From contig NZ_JAFCJM010000003.1 in assembly GCF_018130955.1 (NCBI RefSeq), positions 124,001 through 188,000 of the forward strand: a stretch of 64,000 nt of DNA, given 5' to 3'. Positions 51,838 through 60,015 of this stretch are shown here, one piece after another. The notes beneath the pieces are model-generated. The model did not search any database. It was not told the origin of the DNA and was given only the letters and a program-made list of their open reading frames with translations. A program made the position numbers and the translations under genes. Source of the stretch: Bradyrhizobium liaoningense. GTDB taxonomy: Bacteria; Pseudomonadota; Alphaproteobacteria; Rhizobiales; Xanthobacteraceae. Each line of letters begins with the position of its first letter. The first letter of the stretch is position 1.

Positions 51838-54384
51838 TCAACGAACCGTTATCCGATACAGCGCGTATTTCTGGTTCTCGAAAACCAGCTGCCAATCCGG
51901 CGGAATAGCCCTGGTTCGGGTCACCACTGCGTAAAATGAGCCGTAGGTACGTGGGACCGGCACGCGTTGCGGAGCAAGGCTCCCGTCCAGCACGGCCTTG
52001 TTCGTCGCCAGTACCTGTTCGAGTTTGCGATGGTCCCGCCGCAACTCCAGATTGGTATAATGGGACGACAGATATATCTGTCGCTGCCCCGAATATGCGA
52101 AGGTATTCCAGCCCCCAAGAACATGTTCGGTTTCGTCAACCTGGTCGGTGAAGATCAGGACATCCCTTGGAGTACGCTCGCGCACGGCCGACCAAATCTC
52201 CTTCAGCGCCGGCGTGAGTGGTTCGGCTTGGGTGAGATACCAGCCTGAGTCGGCAATGATCGATCCGCGTGCCACTCCGATCAGGCCAAGAACCGTCGTG
52301 GCGATAGCAGTCGCTGCTGCAAAGGCAGACGTTCGTAACGTCACTTTCGGACCGGCTATGGCAACCTCCGACGCACTGAGCAGAGCAGCCAACACTGCGC
52401 CGCCAATGCACGCGATCCAAATCAGGCCGCTGGACAGACCTGCCTGGTCTCCGAAGATCAGAGCTGGCAAGGAAAGGGCGAAGGCTATCAGACCGAGCAA
52501 TCGCGGAAGAATGGACGTGGACCGCAGCGAAATCAAGATCAGGCCAACCACGATAGAGACGCACACGAAATTGACCTGAAATATCCACGAGAAGGCGAGG
52601 AACGTCAGCAGGCCGAAAGTGAGAGACAGAGCAACTGGCCAATCCGCGATCAACCACGCCAACACCATCATGAGCACCGCTGCCGCGTCCCGGCTGACGA
52701 AATACCAGTGCGGCGTACGAAAACTCTCGGGCCCAATGGCTGCGGTGGCTAAGAACGATGGCAGAAATTGCGCCAACATGAAGCTGCTATACGCACCGAA
52801 GATTGCGATCGTCGCAAACACCGCAAGCTTGGCTGCGAATGGAAGCGCGCGAATTTGCCACCAAATGCCGGTAAACCCGAGCGGAACGAGTACCGCGGCG
52901 CTGGTAATCTTGGAGAGAAGCGATCCGCTCAAGCCGGCCAGCATTGCCGCGATACCCCAGCCAAACGCATGTGGGCCCCGTTTGGCCATCCACCAGACCG
53001 AAGCGGTCAATGCCGGAACAAACACCATTGGAATGCTTTCCGCGACCCAGTACGGGTACCGGGCGGCAATCACGAAGGCCAGCGTGACCAGAACAAGATC
53101 GGATGAGGCGATCAGACGCTCGCCGCTATCCGCTGCATACAGGTGGACCATGAGCGCGGTTAACAGTACGTAAGACGTTCCGCCGCTCGCCAGAAGAAAA
53201 AGAAACGGATCGAAATGAGGGAGATAGAGAAGAACGGCTCCAAGCGCAGGATAGAGGCGGTTGAAGTAGGAGGTGGCTCCGCCGCCTGAATAGCCCAGAT
53301 CAAAACTCGGGTAGGGTTGAGCGGCAAGTGACCAGATGTTTCCCGCGTAGAAAGAAAGGTCTCCAGAGGGAGATCCAGATAGCGTGTCCGTCGGTCCGTG
53401 CCAGAGGAGAGCAAGCCAAACGCCGAACGCGATACTTAGCGGGATAATGCTGATTGAGGCCTTCAAAAGTGTTGTGATCTGCGTGTATCGAGGGCGCCAA
53501 TTCGACAGGGGCGCGAGGCAGGCGAGCCACAAGGCGAAAGCGAGCGGCAGTCCCCACGGCATGAGCAGCGCGACCGCGACCAGCAGGGTCAGCAGTACGA
53601 GGCTGACGGGAAAGGCCGGGATCAGCACCTGCGCGAGGCTGCGGCGAGGGTCACGCAACAAGAGCCGGGTGACGCCGGCACCTGCAGCCCAGGCGCCGCA
53701 CGATGTCACGCAGCCGAGCAGTGCATGCTGCAGAATCTGGAGGACCAGTGCTGCATCTTTCGGCGGCCCGTCTTTCGCGACGACGATCGCGCCCGGCAGA
53801 CCAAATGCCGATAGTCCTGCAAGCAGGACAAGTGCAGCGGCAATCCCGGCAAGAATCTGCGGGTGCCGTCTTCGGCCAAAAGCAATGAGATCGTTCCGGA
53901 ACAAGATCACGAAGGCCGCATCGGCCAGGACAAGGAAGCTCAAAAGCATAAACAGCAGGCGAGTTTTGAGCTCGGTCGGCGTCGTGATCGTGTAGGTTCG
54001 ACCGTTGGTGCGCGGATCGGATCCGTCGCTGGCCGAAAAGATGAGTATCCCGTCCCAGTGCGAAAACCTGCCGCCGGCCTGCGTCCGAATATCAGCGTGC
54101 ATTGAATGCCGGGGTCCAAGCGCTCGGTCGTTCTCGAATAACATGAGCCTCGAGGCATATGGCGTGGCAACTCTGTCCGTCGGAGGAGCATAAAATCGGC
54201 CTGTGCCGGCAACCGGGACCGCTTGATAGGCCTTGCCAATCTCCGGCTCGATCTGACTTGTCGCGATCGAAAACGATAAGTTCGGCGTAAGCCAGTAAAG
54301 ACAGCAGAATCCGAGGTTTCCAAGCAACAGTGCGATCGATACCGCCAGGGATGGCCCCGAAATCTTCAACTGAGGGAAATTCAA
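51838..54384 (-). CDS. Large polytopic membrane protein (GT-C-like) with LFENDRALGP/RFSHW module
   Basis: An 848-residue membrane protein. Residues 12-32 form the first helix. Residues about 64-134 hold the extracytoplasmic module also found in the small protein at 48.9 kb. Roughly 15 or more helices follow from residue 143. A loop containing SGSPSGDLSFYAGNIWSLA and DLGYSGGGATSYFNRLYPAL, and a C-terminal soluble domain (RTPRDVLIFTDQVDE, then YALYRITVR), resemble lipid-linked GT-C glycosyltransferases, but I see no firm catalytic motif. TTG 54384 is supported by GAGG about 8 bases upstream. It is convergent with the RmlD-like gene. Confidence 0.7.
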   Translation of the reverse strand: MNFPQLKISGPSLAVSIALLLGNLGFCCLYWLTPNLSFSIATSQIEPEIGKAYQAVPVAGTGRFYAPPTDRVATPYASRLMLFENDRALGPRHSMHADIRTQAGGRFSHWDGILIFSASDGSDPRTNGRTYTITTPTELKTRLLFMLLSFLVLADAAFVILFRNDLIAFGRRRHPQILAGIAAALVLLAGLSAFGLPGAIVVAKDGPPKDAALVLQILQHALLGCVTSCGAWAAGAGVTRLLLRDPRRSLAQVLIPAFPVSLVLLTLLVAVALLMPWGLPLAFALWLACLAPLSNWRPRYTQITTLLKASISIIPLSIAFGVWLALLWHGPTDTLSGSPSGDLSFYAGNIWSLAAQPYPSFDLGYSGGGATSYFNRLYPALGAVLLYLPHFDPFLFLLASGGTSYVLLTALMVHLYAADSGERLIASSDLVLVTLAFVIAARYPYWVAESIPMVFVPALTASVWWMAKRGPHAFGWGIAAMLAGLSGSLLSKITSAAVLVPLGFTGIWWQIRALPFAAKLAVFATIAIFGAYSSFMLAQFLPSFLATAAIGPESFRTPHWYFVSRDAAAVLMMVLAWLIADWPVALSLTFGLLTFLAFSWIFQVNFVCVSIVVGLILISLRSTSILPRLLGLIAFALSLPALIFGDQAGLSSGLIWIACIGGAVLAALLSASEVAIAGPKVTLRTSAFAAATAIATTVLGLIGVARGSIIADSGWYLTQAEPLTPALKEIWSAVRERTPRDVLIFTDQVDETEHVLGGWNTFAYSGQRQIYLSSHYTNLELRRDHRKLEQVLATNKAVLDGSLAPQRVPVPRTYGSFYAVVTRTRAIPPDWQLVFENQKYALYRITVR
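53983..54195 (-). other. Module coding region shared with the 48.9 kb gene
   Basis: This segment encodes residues 64-134, with YASRLMLFENDRALGPRHSM, HADIRTQAGGRFSHW, ILIFSASDGSDPRTNGRTYT. Aligned by eye with residues 80-132 of the small protein, it shares LFENDRALGP, HS-x-HADI, GRFSHW, FS-x-SD-x-S-x-P and NGR-x-Y-x-I in the same order and spacing (one residue of shift). The preceding residues (YAPPTDRVATPYA) differ. Confidence 0.75.
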
Positions 54385-54878
54385 ATCCTAACCTCGCGCG
54401 AGCCTATTGCTGTTGAGATTGACCAGAACTCTCCCGGGAAGTGGCCAAGTTGCTGAAATTACAGTTTGCTCGCTCATGGCGAGCCGTCTGAATGATCCCC
54501 CCGGCGATCAACCGCGCCGGAATCGCCCTGGAACCCTCTTTTCCACTATACATCATGCTTTGTCGCGATGCTCCACGCGCGGTATTTGATCTGGGCCAGC
54601 AGAACTAGATATAAGTTGATGGGCGAACGGGGGATGCGGCCACGGGGGCGTGGCCGCAATGGGAGCTTTTGCAGATGGTGTTGCCGATATGCTAATGCGC
54701 GAGCCGCGGCGACCTTCACGGCGGTGGGGGTCTCGTTCGAAGTCGATGTCGGAGAGCGTCCCGGTGGAGGAGGTTGGCTTCCTGCGTGTGCGTCCGAGAG
54801 CTGCTCGGCTTGTTCCATCTGTCTGGCGGCTCTAGGCGGTCTGACGTTTTGCGGCGGTTTTGGTTCGACGAGGATATG
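54385..54878. promoter_or_regulatory. 494-bp divergent intergenic region with two hairpins upstream of fnlA-like gene
   Basis: This gap separates the large membrane protein and the FnlA-like gene. Two perfect inverted repeats are visible: GCTCGC/GCGAGC with a 5-base loop (54468-54484) and GCGGCCACG/CGTGGCCGC with loop GGGG (54636-54657). The second is followed by AATGGGAGCTTTT. A 103-codon open frame starts at 54568, but it has no ribosome-binding site and reads as low-complexity Gly/Ala/Cys, so I do not call it. The region probably holds both promoters and a structured leader. Confidence 0.45.
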
Positions 54879-55913
54879 ATGTTTGCGAACAAGGTTGTGG
54901 CGATCACCGGCGGCACGGGGTCATTCGGGCAGCATATTTTGAGAGGCTTTCTCGACACGGACGTCGCCGAAATCCGTATCTTCAGTCGCGACGAGAAGAA
55001 GCAGGAGGAAATGCGCTCTGCATACAACAACGCCAAGCTGAAGTTCTATATTGGCGACGTTCGTGCATATGACGGCATTTTCCAGGCTCTCAAAGGAGCG
55101 CACTATGTCTTCCATGCAGCCGCGCTGAAGCAGGTGCCGTCCTGCGAATTCTATCCCCTCGAGGCCGTTCGGACCAATGTTCTCGGAACGGAGAACGTCA
55201 TGAGCGCGGCGATCGCGAACGGTGTCGAGAAGGTCGTCGTATTGAGTACCGACAAGGCCGTCTATCCGATCAACGCGATGGGGCAGACCAAAGCGCTGAT
55301 GGAGAAGGTCATGGTAGCCAAGTCGCGCAACCTGACGTCGAGCGAGACGTTGTTGTGCGCTACCCGCTACGGCAACGTGATGGCCTCGCGCGGCTCGGTC
55401 ATTCCTCTGTTCGTCGGACAGATCAAGGCAGGCAAACCGATCACGATTACCGATCCCACGATGACGCGTTTCATGATGTCGCTCGACGACTCTGTGGCGC
55501 TCGTTCTGCATGCCTATGCGCACGGTCGCCAGGGCGATATTTTCGTGCAAAAGGCGCCCGCTGCCACCATCGCCGACCTCGCACAGGCGTTGAAGGATAT
55601 CTTCAATTCCGACACTTCCGTCCAGGTCATCGGAACCCGTCATGGAGAAAAGCTTTACGAGTCCCTCGTTTCGCGCGAGGAGATGGCACGGGTCGAGGAC
55701 ATGAAGCAATACTATCGCATTCCTGCCGATAATCGGGATCTCAACTATGCGATGTATTTCACCAGTGGCCAGGAAGAGATTGCGGGTCTGGACGACTACA
55801 CCTCGCACAACACACAGCGGTTGAGCGTCAGCGAGTTGAAACAGTTGCTTCTCAAGCTTGATTTTATCCAGCAGCACCTGAGGGGTACAGCGGTGACTGC
55901 CGCTGAATTATAG
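54879..55913 (+). CDS. FnlA/CapE/WbjB-like UDP-GlcNAc 4,6-dehydratase/5-epimerase
   Basis: A 344-residue SDR, the same length as E. coli FnlA. It converts UDP-GlcNAc to UDP-2-acetamido-2,6-dideoxy-L-arabino-hexos-4-ulose. Motifs: VVAITGGTGSFGQHILRGFL (cofactor loop), IFSRDEKKQEEMR, VFHAAALKQVPSCEFYPLEA and LSTDKAVYPINAMGQTKALMEK. In the last, Met replaces the usual SDR Tyr ahead of the Lys, as in the inverting dehydratases. CATRYGNVMASRGSVIPLF is also characteristic. ATG 54879 is chosen; ATG 54876 directly precedes it. Confidence 0.88.
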   Translation: MFANKVVAITGGTGSFGQHILRGFLDTDVAEIRIFSRDEKKQEEMRSAYNNAKLKFYIGDVRAYDGIFQALKGAHYVFHAAALKQVPSCEFYPLEAVRTNVLGTENVMSAAIANGVEKVVVLSTDKAVYPINAMGQTKALMEKVMVAKSRNLTSSETLLCATRYGNVMASRGSVIPLFVGQIKAGKPITITDPTMTRFMMSLDDSVALVLHAYAHGRQGDIFVQKAPAATIADLAQALKDIFNSDTSVQVIGTRHGEKLYESLVSREEMARVEDMKQYYRIPADNRDLNYAMYFTSGQEEIAGLDDYTSHNTQRLSVSELKQLLLKLDFIQQHLRGTAVTAAEL

Positions 55914-55988
55914 ACCGTGCTGTTCCGAGCCGCGTCGCGGTCAGAGGCAGATCGCGGGAGCAATCGCCTTCCGGATGCACCGATCTCG

Positions 55989-57395
55989 ATGAATTCGACA
56001 TCAAAGGCGCCCTTTGGATCCTGGCACTCCTCCGAGAGTCATCGGCTCTGCTTGCTGATCTGCCTTCATATTGCGGTCTTGTGCTTAACGCTTATTCTGG
56101 TTGCAAGATATGACCGCTTCGCGGGATCGGATCCCCACGTCGCCCATCTGTTTTATCCCCCCGCCTTTCACATCTTCTTCGACGCGGATCGGTTGCATGT
56201 CGTCGTCCCGGTGATCGCGGTGTTTGCGTGCCTTTCCGGGCTGTTCGTCACGGCCCGCTTCAGCTTTGGCTTCTTCGCAGGTTTCTACTTCTACACAATG
56301 ATATTCGGCTATCTCTGGCTGAATTCGTTCTCCGATCTAAGCTACAATCATGGGTTGGCGAGGCTTTCCGCGATGGCCTCACTCATCACATTCCTGCTGC
56401 CCGCGCTGTTCGTATCGTCTCCGTTGCACCAGAGGTTCGTATTGTCGACTCGGGCGTTTGACCGAATGTTGATGCTCATTTTTCTAGTCGGAGTTGTAGT
56501 CGTTGTTCTCGGTGCGGCCTACAATTTCCGGCTGGTCGCGCTCGCAGATATCTATCAATTCCGTGATCAGATTTCGGCGCCGAAGATCGTGAATTATCTC
56601 GTGACAATCGTATCAACCGTGTTGTTGCCATTCGCATTTGCCGGCTTCCTTGCGCGAAAGGCATATTGGTGGGCGGTGGCTGTCCTTCTAGTCCTTCCGT
56701 TCCTCTATCCGGTCACTCTGAGCAAGACCGCTTTCTTTACGCCAATCTGGCTGGTGGCAATGCTGCTGGTTTCGAGACTTTTTGAGGCCAGGGTCGCGGT
56801 CATATTGTCGCTGTTCGTGCCCATGTTCGCAGGGGTGATGCTGTTCCTCACATTGGGATCAAAGGCAGGGTTCTTCTTCCACACGATCGAACTTCGACAG
56901 ATCACGATTCCTGCACTCGCTATGGATATCTATAACGACTTCTTTTCCCGGCATGATCTCACGTATTTTTGCCAGATTTCATTCTTGAAACCCATTATGC
57001 GTTGCCCGTACCAGGAACAGCTGTCAGTCCTATTGGAGGGACAATACGGGCTGGGGAACTACAACGCGTCGTTGTTTGCAACAGAGGGGATTGCCTCGGT
57101 TGGACCATTGTGGGCGCCGGTTGTGACGTTCGCGTGCGGCCTTGTTTTTGCCCTTGGTAACAGGTTGTCTTCCGGCTTGCCGCCTGAGTTCATCCTCATC
57201 TCGGGCGCCATTCTCCCCCAAATTTTGCTCAATGTGCCGTTATCGACAACCTTGCTCAGTCACGGTATGGGGTTGATATTCCTGCTTTGGTATCTGACGC
57301 CGCGCGCGATATCGGAATCAGACCGATCGAACGCCGCGTTGAGGCTTGACGCCCAGGCGTCGCAAGCTGGAGCAGAGGCCGTCTCGGAAAGCTGA
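55989..57395 (+). CDS. Wzy-like oligosaccharide repeat polymerase (second)
   Basis: About 468 residues with around 11-12 membrane helices. A long periplasmic loop runs near residues 285-375 and contains TLGSKAGFFFHTIELRQITI and YGLGNYNASLFATEGIASVG. The latter resembles the conserved AAxxGxxG segment ahead of the last helices in Wzy-like proteins. It lies between the FnlA- and FnlC-like genes. ATG 55989 (MNSTSKAPFG) is preferred to TTG/CTG positions closer to fnlA. As for all Wzy proteins the evidence is topology and context. Confidence 0.68.
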   Translation: MNSTSKAPFGSWHSSESHRLCLLICLHIAVLCLTLILVARYDRFAGSDPHVAHLFYPPAFHIFFDADRLHVVVPVIAVFACLSGLFVTARFSFGFFAGFYFYTMIFGYLWLNSFSDLSYNHGLARLSAMASLITFLLPALFVSSPLHQRFVLSTRAFDRMLMLIFLVGVVVVVLGAAYNFRLVALADIYQFRDQISAPKIVNYLVTIVSTVLLPFAFAGFLARKAYWWAVAVLLVLPFLYPVTLSKTAFFTPIWLVAMLLVSRLFEARVAVILSLFVPMFAGVMLFLTLGSKAGFFFHTIELRQITIPALAMDIYNDFFSRHDLTYFCQISFLKPIMRCPYQEQLSVLLEGQYGLGNYNASLFATEGIASVGPLWAPVVTFACGLVFALGNRLSSGLPPEFILISGAILPQILLNVPLSTTLLSHGMGLIFLLWYLTPRAISESDRSNAALRLDAQASQAGAEAVSES

Positions 57396-57564
57396 GGATG
57401 GGCGACGAGACGATGAAGCTGCTCGCAGGTTTGCGGTGCACGCGCCCGGGTTGCTAATCCTGCAGCCTTTCCTTGCCGGCTGTACTATTTGCCCTGGACA
57501 CCCGGCGTGATAAAGACCCCGACAGCGGTGGACCTCTCAAAAGGACCAATTTGGAAATAATATC

Positions 57565-58647
57565 ATGAAGGTAATGTCCATTTTTGGCACGCGCCCTGAA
57601 ATGATCAAGATGTGGGGGACGCTGAAGAAGCTCGACGAGTTGAACTTTGACCATCTCATGGTTCATACCGGGCAGAACTTCACGCCTGAGCTTCGCGATT
57701 TCTTCTTCAAGGACCTGAGACTGCGCAAGCCGGACTACGAGCTGGAAATCGACACATCGGGCTATGGGCCGGAGGTCGCCGACGTGATCCGCAAGTCGGA
57801 CGCCTTGATGGAGAAGGTAAAGCCTGATGCCCTTCTCACGCTCGGAGACACCTATAGCGGCCTCAGCGTCCTTCCGGCTGCCCATCGCGGCATCAAGATT
57901 TTCCACATGGAGGCAGGATTGCGGGCCTGGGACAGTCGCATGCCGGAGCAGCGCAACCGTATTCTGATCGATCATCTCAGCAACATCCTGTTGCCCTACA
58001 ACCGCTATCACCGCGAGAACCTGCTGCGGGAAGGCATTCATCCGTCCAAGATCATCATGACCGGTAATCCCACTTTTGAGGTCATGCGCGCCTTTGCGCC
58101 GGAGGTCGATCGCAGTGACATTCTCAAGCGATTGGGTCTCGAGCCGCAGAGCTACATCTTGGTTACCGCGCACCGCAGCGAGAACGTCGATAACCGGCAA
58201 AACCTGCAAAATATCTTCACAGCACTCGGCATCCTCAATCAGCGCCTTAAGCGGGAAATCATCTTTCCGATGCACCCGCGAACGACCAGCAAATTGAAGG
58301 GGATAGAGGTTCCTCCCAATATTCGAGCAATGCCGCCGCTTGGTTTCTACGATTTCAACAAGTTGCTCAAGCAATCCTACTGCGTGCTGTCCGACTCTGG
58401 CACGGCCGCAGAGGAGGGGCTGTTCTACAAGGTTCCCCACGTCAACCTGCGCATGGCGACCGAGCGCATGGAGACGCTGGAGAGCGGAGCGACCATCGTC
58501 TCGGGCATGGAAGCAGAGAATATCGTCGAGGCGGTGACGCTGGCGACAAGTCTGCCATGGAGCGCGCGTTACGAGCTCGAAGAAGACTATTCACCGTCCT
58601 CGGTGGTGGTAAACGCGATCCGCACCAAGATCACGAATTTCTTCTAG
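57565..58647 (+). CDS. FnlC/WbjD-like UDP-HexNAc 2-epimerase
   Basis: A 360-residue non-hydrolysing UDP-N-acetylhexosamine 2-epimerase (WecB superfamily, FnlC branch). It opens KVMSIFGTRPEMIKMWGTLK and shows MVHTGQNFTPELRDFFFKDL, LTLGDTYSGLSVLPA, FHMEAGLRAWDSRMPEQRNR, ILVTAHRSENVDNRQNLQNI and LSDSGTAAEEG. The RKPDYEL string and the long middle helices match FnlC/CapG more than WecB. It acts third in the UDP-L-FucNAc or UDP-L-QuiNAc pathway, inverting C2. Confidence 0.88.
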   Translation: MKVMSIFGTRPEMIKMWGTLKKLDELNFDHLMVHTGQNFTPELRDFFFKDLRLRKPDYELEIDTSGYGPEVADVIRKSDALMEKVKPDALLTLGDTYSGLSVLPAAHRGIKIFHMEAGLRAWDSRMPEQRNRILIDHLSNILLPYNRYHRENLLREGIHPSKIIMTGNPTFEVMRAFAPEVDRSDILKRLGLEPQSYILVTAHRSENVDNRQNLQNIFTALGILNQRLKREIIFPMHPRTTSKLKGIEVPPNIRAMPPLGFYDFNKLLKQSYCVLSDSGTAAEEGLFYKVPHVNLRMATERMETLESGATIVSGMEAENIVEAVTLATSLPWSARYELEEDYSPSSVVVNAIRTKITNFF

Positions 58648-58650
58648 CTC

Positions 58651-59934
58651 TTGTGGAGGCCGGTTGTCCGGCTGCGGTCCGGATGTCAATCAAAGCTTAG
58701 AAAACGGCCGGCGGCTTTGCTGATCGCTCTCATTTCAACCGACTATCCACCGCTGCGGACTTCCGCGGCCGTGCAGTTGCGCGACCTCGCGCAGCAAATC
58801 GCCGGGCTCGGTCATCGTCCGGTGGTCATCGTTCCATCTCCAATGTCGGATAAGCCATGGATGGTCGAACGGATGGACGGCATTGAGGTGCTGCGGCTCG
58901 CGGCGCCACCGACGCGCTCGCCGTCCTTCGTAAGGCGGGCGATCGCCGAGATGTGGCTTCCGTTTGCGATGGTTCGCAGCATGCGTCGCAGCCCCTTTGC
59001 TTCCGCGCAATGGGACTTGCTGGCGTGGTATTCGCCACCGATCTTTTTCGGCCCGCTGGTCGCCGTGCTGCGACGAAAGTGCCGAGCCCGGACCTACCTA
59101 ATCCTCCGAGACATCTTCCCGGAGTGGGCCCTCGATCTGGGGCTGATCAAGAGGGGGCCGGTCTTTTTCCTGTTCAAGACCGTGGCCGCCATTCAGTACG
59201 CAATCGCCGACGTCATCGGAGTGCAGACGCCGTCCAACCTCGCTTACCTCTCGAGCTGGGCGAGCCCGTCGCGCCGCATCGAGGTTCTGCATAACTGGCT
59301 CAGAATTACACCCGACATCGGCTGCAGCATTGCGCTCGAGAAGACTGCTCTCGTTGGCCGAAAGATCTTCGTCTACATAGGCAACATGGGCGTCGCCCAA
59401 GGTCTCGACATTTTTCTCGAGCTTGTCGAGCTTTCGCTTGACCGCACCGACATCGGGTTTGTCTTCGTGGGCCGAGGCTCCGAATTTGCCCGCCTGCAGG
59501 CGGCGAAGGTATCGCGGGGGCTGACGAACGCGCTATTCTTCGACGAAATCGATTCGTCCGAAATTCCCGGTCTTCTTGCGCAATGCCATGTCGGCTTGGT
59601 CGCGCTCCATCCGGACCACAAGACCCACAATATTCCCGGCAAATTTGTTTCGTATGTTCAATATGGCATTCCCGTACTCGCACGTGTAAATGCTGGTACG
59701 GACCTGCAACGGTTGATTGAGAATGAGCAGGTGGGCAAAGTGTATGTCGGAGATTCCGTGAGCGAACTGAAACGGTTAGCCGAAGAACTCGTGGATGACG
59801 AGGGCCAGCTTCGCGCCATGGCCGATCGTGGACGGAGACTAGGCCGCTCGATGTTCTCGCCGGTCGCGGCGGCCCGTCAGATTGTTGCTTCGGCAGACGC
59901 TGCGTCTGCGAACCCTGGGCGTGATCGACATTAG
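58651..59934 (+). CDS. WbuB-like glycosyltransferase (family 4)
   Basis: About 427 residues from TTG 58651, or 405 from TTG 58717, which sits at the start of the first strand (LLIALISTDYPPLRTSAAVQ). The pattern resembles WbuB, the L-FucNAc transferase of E. coli O26: LRDIFPEWALDLGLIKRG, GVQTPSNLAYLSSWA, VLHNWLR, KIFVYIGNMGVAQGLDIFLE and the donor-binding TKNIPGKFVSY-like NIPGKFVSYVQYGIPVLA. It follows the FnlC-like gene by 3 bp, as wbuB follows fnlC in E. coli, so it likely adds the L-hexosamine derivative made by those enzymes. Confidence 0.83.
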   Translation: MWRPVVRLRSGCQSKLRKRPAALLIALISTDYPPLRTSAAVQLRDLAQQIAGLGHRPVVIVPSPMSDKPWMVERMDGIEVLRLAAPPTRSPSFVRRAIAEMWLPFAMVRSMRRSPFASAQWDLLAWYSPPIFFGPLVAVLRRKCRARTYLILRDIFPEWALDLGLIKRGPVFFLFKTVAAIQYAIADVIGVQTPSNLAYLSSWASPSRRIEVLHNWLRITPDIGCSIALEKTALVGRKIFVYIGNMGVAQGLDIFLELVELSLDRTDIGFVFVGRGSEFARLQAAKVSRGLTNALFFDEIDSSEIPGLLAQCHVGLVALHPDHKTHNIPGKFVSYVQYGIPVLARVNAGTDLQRLIENEQVGKVYVGDSVSELKRLAEELVDDEGQLRAMADRGRRLGRSMFSPVAAARQIVASADAASANPGRDRH

Positions 59935-60015
59935 GCGCAAGGTGGGGAACAGGCTCGCGGGCATGGAATGGAACTTTATAGTCGGGTGGGATGTTCCGCT
60001 TCTGCGCTCTTAGGC

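Noticed and set aside
54568..54878. Small open frame upstream of the FnlA-like gene
   Set aside because: There is no ribosome-binding site, the sequence is Cys/Gly/Ala-rich low complexity, and it contains the hairpin at 54636-54657.
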